This document shows positions 6,489-17,183 of a stretch of DNA of 64,000 bases, piece by piece. This stretch comes from Cupriavidus phytohabitans (GTDB lineage Bacteria; Pseudomonadota; Gammaproteobacteria; Burkholderiales; Burkholderiaceae). The stretch covers positions 175,075 through 239,074 of the forward strand of contig NZ_AUFE01000003.1 in the NCBI RefSeq assembly GCF_000426345.1, written 5' to 3'. A model generated the notes under the pieces. That model had not been told where the DNA came from, searched no databases, and saw nothing but the letters and a program-made list of their open reading frames with translations. Numbering within the stretch: position 1 is the stretch's first letter; every line of letters starts with the position of its first letter. The translations under genes were made by a program, and so were the position numbers.

Positions 6489-8285
6489 ATGCCGATCCTG
6501 CCCACCGACGCCGTGCCCCGCGCCAGCTGGCTGCCAGCTGCCGGCAGCTGGCGCTACCACGCGCTGCTGGGCGCCGCCGGCATGCTGGTGCTCGGGCCGC
6601 TCGGCGGCATAGCCGCGGCTTACATGAATTTCTCGCTGGGCTTCTTTGTCGGTGGCCAGGTGCTGGCCGGCATACTTGGCTCGGTGGTGACGGCGGGCTA
6701 TGGCGCACCGGGCCGGCATGGTGCCAACTACATCCAGACCGCGGCGGCGTCGGTGGCGGGAATGGGCGGCATGGCCGTGGTGCTGCAGGCGATGGCCTGG
6801 ATGGGCATGCCGTCACCGCCGCTGTGGCAGCTCGTGCTCTACATGCTGTGCATCGGCATGTATGGCGTTGGCATCGGCATGCTGTACACGCCATTGCTGG
6901 TGGACCGCATGCAGCTGACGTTCCCGTCGGGACTGGCGGTTGCCAATATCCTGCGCGCGCTGACCGACCCGGTGCTGCTGCGGCGCTCGGTGGCGCGGCT
7001 GGGCGGCGGCATGGCGCTGGGGATGGCCAGCGGCCTGGGCGCCGCGCGCGTGCCGTGGCTGGCGGCGCTGGACCTGTCGGCGGCAACCTTCGGCGCCGGC
7101 ATGATCGTCGGGGCGCGCATCGGTATTGCCGCGCTGGTGGGTGGCCTTGCCGGCTGGGCGCTGACGCCGTGGTTCGTGTCCGTGGGGTGGCTCGCGCCTG
7201 GCGAACCGTATCGCAAGGCTACCTTCCTGGTGGCGCTGGGCATGATCATGGGCGCGGCGGCGCTCGATGTCGCGCTGCTGCTGGCGCAGGCGTGGCGACG
7301 CTGGCGCAGCCAGGCCTCGCGGGAGGCGCAGGCGCGGCGTGGGCCCGGCATGGCCTGGGTGGCCGCGTGGGCGCTGCTGTGGGGCGTGGGCACCGTAGCC
7401 GCGGGCGTGGCGTGGTTTGGCCAGCCGCTGGGCTTCCAGCTGATGGCGGTGCTGCTGGTGCTGGTGTTCGCGCTGGTCAACGGCATCTCGGTCGGCATGG
7501 TCGACCAGAACCCGATCTCGTCCGCCTTCGTGCTGACGGTGATCCTGATGGCCGCGGCCGGCTTGCGCGCGCCGCATGTCGGCCTGATCGCGGCGACCGT
7601 GCTGCTGGTGGCGACCGCCGAAGCCAGCGACATGCAGCAGGACCGCTCCACCGGCTGGCGCCTCGGCAGCGACCGCATGGTGCAGTTCGGCTATCAGGTC
7701 GCCGGTATCGTGGTGGGCGCGCTTGTTGCCGTGGCGATGGCGCGGCTGTTCATGCAGGCGTATCCGGTGCTGGCGCTGGACCAGACCCAGCTGCCGGCGG
7801 ACCAGCAGCCGGCGCGCTGGACTTCCGCCATGACCTACAAGATCGTCGGCGTGCTGCACGGGCTGGCGCAGCCGCGCGCCGCGCAGCATGCCGCGGTGGC
7901 GCTCGGGCTGGCACTGGGGCTGGCGACGGCGGTGCTGCGCAGGGTCATCCTGGGCGGCCCGGCGTGGCAGCGCTTCGCGCAGTCTGGCCTGCCGGGCAGG
8001 GTGGCGGATTTCCTGCTGGATGCGGTGCTCCTGCCGTCACCCTATGCCTCGTCCTTCGGCGGCTTCGTCAACCTGTCAGCAGCCGGCTGGATGGCCGCTG
8101 GCGGCGTGGCGGCAAGTGTCGGCGGCGCCATGGCCAGGCGCAAGCCCGGGGCCAGGCATGACCGGCAGGCGCTGCCCGGGGACATGAGCACCGCATCGCT
8201 GCTGGGCGGCGGCCTGATCGCCGGCGACGCGCTGGCGGCACTGGCCCTCGGCCTGATCGGGCTGCTCGCAGTGACGTGGAGCTGA
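6489..8285 (+). CDS. OPT family oligopeptide transporter
   Basis: A 598-aa polytopic inner-membrane protein of the OPT superfamily (bacterial members move peptides or metal chelates by proton symport). About 14-16 hydrophobic segments are visible, beginning with ALLGAAGMLVLGPLGGIAAA and the conserved segment YMNFSLGFFVGGQVLAGI. A cytoplasmic Arg/Gln-rich loop lies around residues 270-290, and DQNPISSAF and DRMVQFGYQVAGI are typical loop motifs. ATG 6489 is chosen because the frame upstream encodes low-complexity repeat sequence and the first membrane segment begins about 25 residues after it. There is no strong Shine-Dalgarno. No partner genes are adjacent; the substrate is unknown. Confidence 0.85.
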   Translation: MPILPTDAVPRASWLPAAGSWRYHALLGAAGMLVLGPLGGIAAAYMNFSLGFFVGGQVLAGILGSVVTAGYGAPGRHGANYIQTAAASVAGMGGMAVVLQAMAWMGMPSPPLWQLVLYMLCIGMYGVGIGMLYTPLLVDRMQLTFPSGLAVANILRALTDPVLLRRSVARLGGGMALGMASGLGAARVPWLAALDLSAATFGAGMIVGARIGIAALVGGLAGWALTPWFVSVGWLAPGEPYRKATFLVALGMIMGAAALDVALLLAQAWRRWRSQASREAQARRGPGMAWVAAWALLWGVGTVAAGVAWFGQPLGFQLMAVLLVLVFALVNGISVGMVDQNPISSAFVLTVILMAAAGLRAPHVGLIAATVLLVATAEASDMQQDRSTGWRLGSDRMVQFGYQVAGIVVGALVAVAMARLFMQAYPVLALDQTQLPADQQPARWTSAMTYKIVGVLHGLAQPRAAQHAAVALGLALGLATAVLRRVILGGPAWQRFAQSGLPGRVADFLLDAVLLPSPYASSFGGFVNLSAAGWMAAGGVAASVGGAMARRKPGARHDRQALPGDMSTASLLGGGLIAGDALAALALGLIGLLAVTWS

Positions 8286-8292
8286 CAGCGGC

Positions 8293-8345
8293 GGATTGTC
8301 AAATTCCATTGACGCTTCTGTCCAATCTCCAGTGGATTGTCAAAT
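8293..8345. repeat. Direct repeat GGATTGTCAAAT, two copies
   Basis: Two exact copies at 8293-8304 and 8334-8345 (start-to-start 41 bp, about four helical turns) in the 119-bp space before the acyl-CoA dehydrogenase gene. A TTGACG hexamer at 8309-8314 lies between them. Candidate binding sites for an unidentified regulator of the dehydrogenase. Confidence 0.55.
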
Positions 8346-8404
8346 CGCACGGCCGGCGTACCATGTCGGCCAGACAGAAGTACCGCCTGACCCGGAGAAT
8401 CCTC

Positions 8405-9562
8405 ATGGCCCTTGACCAAGAATCCTTTGCCCTGCTGCGCGCCTCGGTGCAGCGCTTCATCGACGAACGCCTGAAGCCCGCCGAGGACACGCTGGAAGAG
8501 ATCGACGACGTCCCCGCCGATATCGTCGCGGACATGAAGGAGATGGGCCTGTTCGGCATCTCCATTCCCGAAAACTACGGCGGCATCGGCCTGTCGATGT
8601 CGCAGGAATGCGATGTGGTGTATGACCTCGGCCACACCGCGTTTGCCTTCCGCTCGGTGTTCGGCACCAACGTCGGCATCGGCTCGCAGGGCATCCTGAT
8701 GGATGGCACCGAAGCGCAGAAGCAGTCTTACCTGCCGCGTATCGCCAGCGGCGACCTGATCATCTCGTTTGCGCTGACCGAGCCGAATGCCGGCTCCGAC
8801 GCCGCCTCGCTGCAGACCAGGGCCGAACTGGACGGCGACCACTACGTCATCAACGGCACCAAGCGTTTTATTACCAACGCACCGCGCGCCGGCGCCTTCA
8901 CGCTGATGGCGCGCACTGGCGGTCCGGGTGCCTCGGGCATTTCGTCCTTTATCGTGCCGGCCGACACCCCGGGCATCTCGCTGGGCAAGCCGGACAAGAA
9001 GATGGGCCAGCGCGGCACCAAGACCTGCGACGTGGTGCTGGAGAACGCGCGCGTGCCCGCCGCCAACATCATCGGCGGCGTGCCGGGCGTGGGCTTCAAG
9101 ACCGCCATGAAGGTGCTCGACCGCGGCCGCCTGCATCTCTCGGCGCTGGCCTGCGGCATGGCGCATCGCCTGATCACCGACGCGGTGGCGTATGCCAAGG
9201 AGCGCAAGCAGTTCGGCAAGCCCATTGGCGACTTCCAGCTGATCCAGGCCATGCTGGCCGACAGCCAGGCCGAGCTCTATGCCGGCCTGTCGATGGTGCG
9301 CGACTGCGCGCAGCGCTATGACGCCAAGCCCGCAGGCAAGAGCGATCCGGAAGTCAGCATGCTGGCCTCCTGCACCAAGATGTTCTGTACCGAGATGGTG
9401 GGCCGCGTTGCCGACCGCGCCGTGCAGATCCACGGCGGCGCCGGCTATATCGCCGAGTACAAGGCCGAGCGCTTCTACCGCGACGTGCGCCTGCTGCGCC
9501 TGTATGAAGGCACCACGCAGATCCAGCAGTTGATCATCGCCAAGCAGCTGCTGCGCGACTGA
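8405..9562 (+). CDS. Acyl-CoA dehydrogenase
   Basis: A 385-aa FAD-dependent enzyme that oxidises an acyl-CoA to the 2-enoyl-CoA and passes electrons to ETF. FALTEPNAGSDAAS and NGTKRFITNA are the flavin and substrate signature sequences. The catalytic base is Glu368 in RLYEGTTQIQ, the position used by short/medium-chain acyl-CoA dehydrogenases. VQIHGGAGYIAEY is the second family signature. The length is that of the SCAD/MCAD class. GGAG (8393-8396) lies eight bases before ATG 8405 and fixes the start. The gene is not in an evident beta-oxidation operon, so chain specificity is unknown. Confidence 0.93.
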   Translation: MALDQESFALLRASVQRFIDERLKPAEDTLEEIDDVPADIVADMKEMGLFGISIPENYGGIGLSMSQECDVVYDLGHTAFAFRSVFGTNVGIGSQGILMDGTEAQKQSYLPRIASGDLIISFALTEPNAGSDAASLQTRAELDGDHYVINGTKRFITNAPRAGAFTLMARTGGPGASGISSFIVPADTPGISLGKPDKKMGQRGTKTCDVVLENARVPAANIIGGVPGVGFKTAMKVLDRGRLHLSALACGMAHRLITDAVAYAKERKQFGKPIGDFQLIQAMLADSQAELYAGLSMVRDCAQRYDAKPAGKSDPEVSMLASCTKMFCTEMVGRVADRAVQIHGGAGYIAEYKAERFYRDVRLLRLYEGTTQIQQLIIAKQLLRD

Positions 9563-9594
9563 CCATGCAACCGCCCGGCGCGGCAGGAGTCGAC

Positions 9595-10164
9595 ATGAAC
9601 GATTGGCAGGATCGCGGGCCGGCAGGCCATGACGTTGACACGCCGCACCGCCTGCGCGCGGTGGTGGCGTCCTATCGCAGTGCGCTGCAGGCGTACACGC
9701 TGGCGGTATCGCCCGCGGAGCTGATGGCGCTGGGCGCGGTGCCGGCCAACATCGCCCAGGTCAGCGACCCGCGCGCGCAGGCGCATCTGGCGCGCTTGCG
9801 CCGCGAGGTGCAGGCCAGCGGCATCGCGCTGCCTGGCGCGATCGTGCTGGCGATAAGCGGCGGTAGCCTGCATTGCGAATGCGATCACCTGTACACGCTG
9901 CAACTGCAGCCGTGCCGCGGCGACCGCCTGATCGTGATGGAGGGCTACGAGCGCCTGCTGGCGCTGGCGCATGGCGAACGCCGCCAATGCAAGACGCTGG
10001 TGTCGGCAGTCATGTGGCGCACGGCACTGGACAGCGCCGCGCAGGTGTCGTCGGCCAATGCCGGACAGCTCGCCGAAGCCGATGAGGCGGCCAGGGCGAT
10101 CGCTGCTGTCGCCACGCAATCGTGCGCGGCGCGATGGGCCAACGCGACGCGGGTCTGGCACTGA
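9595..10164 (+). CDS. Hypothetical protein, 189 aa
   Basis: A soluble-looking protein with no signal peptide or membrane helix. It starts MNDWQDRGPAGHDVDT and contains GAIVLAISGGSLHCECDHLY and a short CRGDRLIVMEGYERLL segment near the middle; four Cys residues occur but no standard metal motif is clear. ATG 9595 is preferred over an in-frame ATG at 9565, because AGGAG at 9585-9589 is spaced five bases from it. The gene follows acyl-CoA dehydrogenase by 32 bp and is followed by a terminator-like hairpin at 10193, so the two may form an operon. I do not recognise the family. Confidence 0.7.
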   Translation: MNDWQDRGPAGHDVDTPHRLRAVVASYRSALQAYTLAVSPAELMALGAVPANIAQVSDPRAQAHLARLRREVQASGIALPGAIVLAISGGSLHCECDHLYTLQLQPCRGDRLIVMEGYERLLALAHGERRQCKTLVSAVMWRTALDSAAQVSSANAGQLAEADEAARAIAAVATQSCAARWANATRVWH

Positions 10165-10192
10165 TCGCACCGGGTGCGATGAGAAGGTCGAG

Positions 10193-10214
10193 GGCCGCCG
10201 GCATGGCGGCCTTT
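10193..10214 (+). terminator. Intrinsic terminator after the 189-aa gene
   Basis: Perfect 7-bp stem GGCCGCC/GGCGGCC (10193-10199 and 10205-10211) with a five-base loop, followed by TTTATTCTT. A smaller hairpin TCGCAC/GTGCGA precedes it just after the stop codon. Confidence 0.65.
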
Positions 10215-10243
10215 ATTCTTGGTTGCTGCGCTTATTGCTGCGG

Positions 10244-10621
10244 CTATTGCTGCGGCCACACGCCATCGACATCGCGCAGCAGGTGGCCGGCGAGAATATA
10301 GTCCCCGAGCCGCGTGGCCTTGGCTTCGAGTTCGAGCAGTTCATGGTCCGCCAGCGTGCCGAGGTCGAACTGGCAATAGAGATTGCGTTGGCGGAACGTG
10401 CCCTTGGGTTTGGCGAGCCCTTCGATCAGGGCTTCGCGGGAGCGGACGGCAATGCTTTCCTGTCCGCGATACTGCACCTTGATACCGCGCTTTTCTCCGA
10501 GCCTGCCGAGTTCGACCGCATCCTGCCAGCCCGTCTCATAGTCCAGCTCCAGGGCCAGCACGTCTTCCGAGGCCAGAAGCCGGAGCGCTTCTGCCTTGCT
10601 GCCAGCTCGCACGATTGACAT
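10244..10621 (-). CDS. Unknown 125-aa protein under SOS (LexA-box) control
   Basis: The product begins MSIVRAGSKAEALRLLASED and is rich in charged residues, with no signal peptide, membrane helix or known motif that I recognise. The middle holds RGIKVQYRGQESIAVRSREA and RQRNLYCQFDLGTL; the C terminus ends in GVWPQQ. GAGG six bases upstream supports ATG 10621. A further in-frame ATG at 10681 would place the start beyond a LexA box (10645-10662) and is rejected. The box position, 24 bp before the start, implies induction by DNA damage. The gene is not near recA, imuABC or umuDC. Function unknown; confidence refers to the gene being real. Confidence 0.72.
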   Translation of the reverse strand: MSIVRAGSKAEALRLLASEDVLALELDYETGWQDAVELGRLGEKRGIKVQYRGQESIAVRSREALIEGLAKPKGTFRQRNLYCQFDLGTLADHELLELEAKATRLGDYILAGHLLRDVDGVWPQQ

Positions 10622-10644
10622 CCACACCTCTTGTATCGACTTAT

Positions 10645-10662
10645 ACTGTACGAATATACAGT
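10645..10662 (-). promoter_or_regulatory. LexA (SOS) box
   Basis: ACTGTACGAATATACAGT fits CTGT-N8-ACAG, the LexA consensus shared by gamma- and most beta-proteobacteria, with an AT-rich centre. It is 24 bp upstream of ATG 10621 and overlaps promoter-like elements (TTGACT and TATAAG on the minus strand). Confidence 0.8.
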
Positions 10663-10722
10663 CAACCCGGGGTCGCGGCAAGAGCCTGCATCGCGGTGCC
10701 TGCCCGCCTGTCCTGCGCGCCC

Positions 10723-10799
10723 GGCCCTTACCCGGCCCTTACCCGGCCCTTACCCGGTGCTTACCCGGCCTTTACCCGGTCCTTACCCGGTCCTTACCC
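10723..10799. repeat. 11-bp tandem repeat, seven units
   Basis: Seven head-to-tail units of GGCCCTTACCC with single-base changes in the last four. It sits between the M16 peptidase stop codon and the SOS-box promoter. No coding role is evident. Confidence 0.9.
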
Positions 10800-10852
10800 G
10801 TCACTTAGCCTGGCCGCCCGCCAGTGCAGCCGAATTTTGTTTCCCCGGTATG

Positions 10853-13705
<2,853 letters not shown>

Positions 13706-13742
13706 GGCGTCTCCGGGATTTGGCTAGGCCGGGTGGTGGCGT

Positions 13743-13751
13743 AAAGCGCAA
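13743..13751. promoter_or_regulatory. Possible Ada box
   Basis: AAAGCGCAA, identical to the core recognised by methylated Ada in the E. coli ada promoter, lies 111 bp upstream of the Ada-AlkA start. The A-box AAT that normally precedes it at six-base distance is absent, so this is tentative. Confidence 0.35.
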
Positions 13752-13861
13752 TTCTAGCCGCCGCCCGTACCTGGAACTGTGCCGCAGCCCACGTCTGCAT
13801 GCCAGAGGAAAATGTCCGAATCCAGCCGGTGCGCAGGTTGCCGAAGCGGTAGCATGCCGGC

Positions 13862-15346
13862 ATGAACCTCGATCCCGATACCTGCTACAAGGCCGTGGCA
13901 TCACATGACCGCCGCTTCGACGGGCGCTTCTTCGTAGGCGTATCCTCGACCGGCGTGTATTGCCGGCCGGTGTGCGCAGTGCGTACCCCCAGGCGCGAGA
14001 ACTGCACCTTCTACGAAAGTGCCGCCGCCGCCGAGAAGCACGGCTTCCGCCCCTGCCTGCGCTGCCGCCCCGAACTGGCGCCGGGCCACGGCCTGGCCGA
14101 TATCTCGGGCCGGCTCGCGCAGGCCGCCGCCACGCTGATCGACGAAGGCTTCATGGCCGAAGGCAGCGTCGCCACGCTGGCCGCGCGCATCGGCGTGACC
14201 GAGCGGCATTTGCGGCGCCTGTTCGACGCGCAGTTCGGTGTCTCGGTGCTCGAATACGCGCAGACACAGCGTTTGCTGCTGGCCAAGCGCCTGCTGGCGG
14301 ACACCGCGCTGCCGGTGACCGAGGTGGCGCTGGCGGCGGGCTTCGGCAGCGTGCGCCGCTTCAACGATGTGCTGAAGACGCGCTACGGCCTGACCCCGCT
14401 CGCGCTGCGCCGGCGCGCTACCGACGGCGTGGCCGACCGCCTCGTGTTCGAACTAGGCTACCGGCCGCCGCTGGCGTGGGAGGCGCTGCTGCGCTTCCTG
14501 GCCACGCGCGCGGTGGATGGCATCGAAGAGATCCGCGACGGCGCCTATGCGCGCACGCTGCGTGTGGAAGCGGGCGGCACCGTGCATGCCGGCTGGGTCC
14601 GCATCGAGCATGTGCCGCGCCGCATGGTGCTGCGCGTGACCTTGTCTGCGTCGCTGGCGCGCACGATCCCGCAGACGCTGGGCAAGGTGCGGCGGCTGTG
14701 CGACCTGGGTTGCCGCCCCGATGTGGTCGACCGCCATCTCGGCGAGCTTGCGCAGGCCGTGCCGGGCATGCGCTTGCCGGGCAGCGTCGACGGGTTCGAG
14801 ATTGCCGTGCGTGCGGTGGTGGGGCAGGTCATTTCGGTGGCGCATGCGCGCCGCATCCTGGCCGCATTGGCGCAGCGCGCGGCTGCGCCGGGAACGCTGC
14901 CCGATGCAATGCCCGGCAGCCTTTGCCACCTGTTCCCGAGCGCCGCCACCATCGCCGCCATGCCGCTGCAGGACCTGCGCGATGCCGGCGTGCCGGCGGG
15001 CAAGGCGCACACGTTGCAGGCACTGGCGCAGCGCGTGGCCGACGGCACGATCGCGCTCGACGCGCACGCGCCGCCCGAAGCGACCGTGGCGGCGCTGCGC
15101 GCCATCGATGGCATCGGCGATTGGACCGCGCAGTATGTCGCCATGCGCGCGCTCGGCTGGCCCGATGCCTTCCCGGGCACCGACTATGCGCTGCGCAAGG
15201 TGCTGGGCGTCGACACCGTTCGCGCGATGCACGCGCGCGCCGCGCAATGGGCGCCATGGCGCGCCTATGCGGCGGTCCACCTGTGGCATCGCTATGAGAC
15301 CATGAAGGACGCGACCGCCGTGTCCGAACCGGAGACCATGACATGA
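13862..15346 (+). CDS. alkA: Ada-type regulator fused to 3-methyladenine DNA glycosylase II
   Basis: A 494-aa fusion. Residues 1-75 are the Ada methylphosphotriester domain with zinc ligands Cys34, Cys38, Cys65 and Cys68; Cys34 is the methyl acceptor. Residues 85-185 are an AraC-type HTH (GVTERHLRRLFDAQFGVSVL). Residues about 195-310 are AlkA N-terminal, then HhH-GPD with GIGDWTAQYVAMRALG and catalytic Asp441. It should sense alkylated DNA, activate transcription, and excise 3-methylpurines. The stop overlaps the ATG of ogt in ATGA. The second Ada methyltransferase half is absent here and is supplied by Ogt. A possible Ada box lies upstream. Confidence 0.93.
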   Translation: MNLDPDTCYKAVASHDRRFDGRFFVGVSSTGVYCRPVCAVRTPRRENCTFYESAAAAEKHGFRPCLRCRPELAPGHGLADISGRLAQAAATLIDEGFMAEGSVATLAARIGVTERHLRRLFDAQFGVSVLEYAQTQRLLLAKRLLADTALPVTEVALAAGFGSVRRFNDVLKTRYGLTPLALRRRATDGVADRLVFELGYRPPLAWEALLRFLATRAVDGIEEIRDGAYARTLRVEAGGTVHAGWVRIEHVPRRMVLRVTLSASLARTIPQTLGKVRRLCDLGCRPDVVDRHLGELAQAVPGMRLPGSVDGFEIAVRAVVGQVISVAHARRILAALAQRAAAPGTLPDAMPGSLCHLFPSAATIAAMPLQDLRDAGVPAGKAHTLQALAQRVADGTIALDAHAPPEATVAALRAIDGIGDWTAQYVAMRALGWPDAFPGTDYALRKVLGVDTVRAMHARAAQWAPWRAYAAVHLWHRYETMKDATAVSEPETMT

Positions 15347-15846
15347 GCAGCCATCGCCAGATCGACAGCCCGCTGGGCACCATGCTGCTGCGCGCGGAAG
15401 GGACGTGCCTGACCGGCGTCTTCTTCGCGGGGCAGAAGTACTATCCGGCCAACGTGGCGGGGAGCTGCGGCGAGGCATCGCCGCAGGAAGCGGCCGTGCT
15501 CGAACGCGCCGCGCAGGAACTGGCCGAATACTTCGCCGGCAAGCGCGACGCCTTTACCGTGCCGGTGCGCTTCGCGGGCAGCCCGTTCCAGCAGCGCGTC
15601 TGGCAGGCGCTGCGGGACATTCCATGCGGCGCAACGGCGTCCTACGGCGAACTGGCCGGCGCCCTCGGCCTGCCGCCGACGCACGCGCGCGCGGTCGGCG
15701 GCGCGGTGGGGCGCAACCCGCTGTCGGTGATCGTGCCCTGCCATCGCGTGCTCGGCAGCGCCGGCGCACTGACCGGCTACGCCGGCGGCATCGAGCGCAA
15801 GCGCGCACTGCTGCGGCGCGAGGGCATCGGCCCGGCGGGCGCCTGA
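15343..15846 (+). CDS. ogt: Methylated-DNA--[protein]-cysteine S-methyltransferase
   Basis: A 167-aa suicide methyltransferase that removes O6-methyl groups from guanine. The active-site motif IVPCHRVLG carries Cys133, and FQQRVWQALRDIPCGATASYGELA is the HTH region preceding it (quoted parts are within residues 80-105). Length is that of Ogt-type proteins. The ATG overlaps the stop of the Ada-AlkA gene by four bases, so the two are translated together; thpR follows after nine bases. This makes a compact alkylation-response operon. Confidence 0.94.
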   Translation: MSSHRQIDSPLGTMLLRAEGTCLTGVFFAGQKYYPANVAGSCGEASPQEAAVLERAAQELAEYFAGKRDAFTVPVRFAGSPFQQRVWQALRDIPCGATASYGELAGALGLPPTHARAVGGAVGRNPLSVIVPCHRVLGSAGALTGYAGGIERKRALLRREGIGPAGA

Positions 15847-15855
15847 GCCGGTGCC

Positions 15856-16425
15856 ATGCCGCGCCTGTTTTTCGCCGTGGAAGTCCCGCCCGCGCAGGCG
15901 GAGCGGTTGCTGTCCACCCTTCCGGTGGCCAGCGGCCTGCGCCCGGTGCCGGCCACCCAGCTTCATCTCACCCTGCATTTCCTCGGCGAATGTGGCGTGC
16001 CCGAGGCGCAGCTGAACGCCGCGCTCGACGGACTCGCGGCGCCCGCCTTCACCCTGCAGGCTGCAGGCACCGGCCGCTTCCGCAGCGGCCCGGGGTCGGT
16101 GCTGTGGGCCGGCCTCGCGCCGGGTCCCGGGCTTGACGCGCTGCGCGCGCTGCACGCCGCGGTGGGGCAGGCGCTGGCGCATGCCGCCGGCATCGAGCCG
16201 GAGCGCCGCCGCTACCATCCACACCTGACACTGGCACGCTGCCGCCCCACGGTACCCGAGGCGATGCTGCGCGCCTGGCTCGACGCGCAACGCATGCTCG
16301 CCAGCGACCCTTGGCCGGTGCAGCGGCTGGTGCTGTTCGAGAGCCGGCTGGGACCGCAGGGCGCCGAGCATCTCGTGCTGCAGGCGTGGCCCCTGGTCCG
16401 GCCCGCTGCTACCCCAGGTTGCTGA
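15856..16425 (+). CDS. thpR: RNA 2',3'-cyclic phosphodiesterase (2H family)
   Basis: A 189-aa 2H phosphoesterase that opens 2',3'-cyclic phosphates on RNA. The two catalytic motifs are His37-Leu-Thr-Leu in QLHLTLHFLGE and His123-Leu-Thr-Leu in YHPHLTLARC, at the right mutual spacing. It follows ogt by nine bases, so it is likely the third gene of the repair operon, although its role there is unclear. Its 3' end overlaps the convergent LysE-type gene by 17 bp. Confidence 0.9.
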   Translation: MPRLFFAVEVPPAQAERLLSTLPVASGLRPVPATQLHLTLHFLGECGVPEAQLNAALDGLAAPAFTLQAAGTGRFRSGPGSVLWAGLAPGPGLDALRALHAAVGQALAHAAGIEPERRRYHPHLTLARCRPTVPEAMLRAWLDAQRMLASDPWPVQRLVLFESRLGPQGAEHLVLQAWPLVRPAATPGC

Positions 16426-17032
16426 GCCCCAGCGCGACCCCGAGCCCGCATAGCGCCGACCCGATGGCGCCGTCCAGCAGCCGCTGCCGGTGCAGCATCG
16501 CCGCACGCAACGCCGGCGCGGTGAACACGCAGGCCACCAGGCCGAACCACGCCAGGTGCGCCAGCGACATGAACGCGCCATAGCCGAACTGCACCGGCAC
16601 CGGCGTGCGCGCATCGACCACCTGCGTATAGGTGCTGATGACAAAAAGCGTGCATTTCGGGTTCAGCGCATTGGTCAGGAAGCCCATGCGCAAGGCCGCG
16701 GCCGGCCGCAATGCCGGCGCGCCGTGCAGGTCGACCGCCGGCGGCGCGCGCCGGCGCAGCGTCTGCAGGCCGATCCACACCAGGTAGGCCGCGCCCAGCG
16801 CCTTCACCACCGTCAGGACGCTGTGCGCATGCGCCATCAGCAGTGCCACCCCGAACATCGTGTACAGCACATGGACCTGCACCCCCAGCGCGATGCCAAG
16901 GGCGCTGAGCAGCCCGGCGCGGCGGCCATGCAGGTAGCTGTTGCGGGTCACCATGGCGAAGTCCGGTCCGGGGCTGACCACGGCGAGCACGGTCACGGCG
17001 GCGACCGCCAACGATTCGGCGACTGGAATCAT
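16409..17032 (-). CDS. LysE/RhtB family amino-acid exporter
   Basis: A 207-aa inner-membrane efflux protein with six predicted helices. The N-terminal signature VVSPGPDFAMVTRNSYLHGR, the segment ALGIALGVQVHVLYTMFGVA and the NPK motif in FLTNALNPKCTLF are typical for RhtB-type exporters of homoserine, threonine or related amino acids. ATG 17032 is chosen because the frame upstream encodes sequence without family similarity, and a family-like N terminus follows directly. A LysR gene lies divergent 151 bp away and is the expected regulator, but that gene carries a frameshift. Confidence 0.9.
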   Translation of the reverse strand: MIPVAESLAVAAVTVLAVVSPGPDFAMVTRNSYLHGRRAGLLSALGIALGVQVHVLYTMFGVALLMAHAHSVLTVVKALGAAYLVWIGLQTLRRRAPPAVDLHGAPALRPAAALRMGFLTNALNPKCTLFVISTYTQVVDARTPVPVQFGYGAFMSLAHLAWFGLVACVFTAPALRAAMLHRQRLLDGAIGSALCGLGVALGLSNLG

Positions 17033-17096
17033 TTTGTGTGAAATTACCTTGTGGTTGAGGGCGGATTGCCGCCTCCAGCCTGGGCTGGTGCGGCAA

Positions 17097-17116
17097 AGCG
17101 TACCCAATTCTGCGTG
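17097..17116 (-). repeat. Dispersed motif copy C
   Basis: On the minus strand this reads CACGCAGAATTGGGTACGCT, one base different from copies A and B at 3203 and 3316. It sits in the divergent promoter region between the LysE-type exporter and the LysR gene, 65-84 bp upstream of the exporter start. Confidence 0.8.
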
Positions 17117-17183
17117 CCAGAAACGGCCCTCACAACCGATATATACTTGCGCAAATCCGTGAGAAAAACTGACTGAAATTCCG

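Noticed and set aside
10621..10681. A longer N terminus for the SOS-controlled gene, from ATG 10681
   Set aside because: It would put the LexA box inside the coding region and lacks a ribosome binding site, whereas ATG 10621 has GAGG at good spacing.
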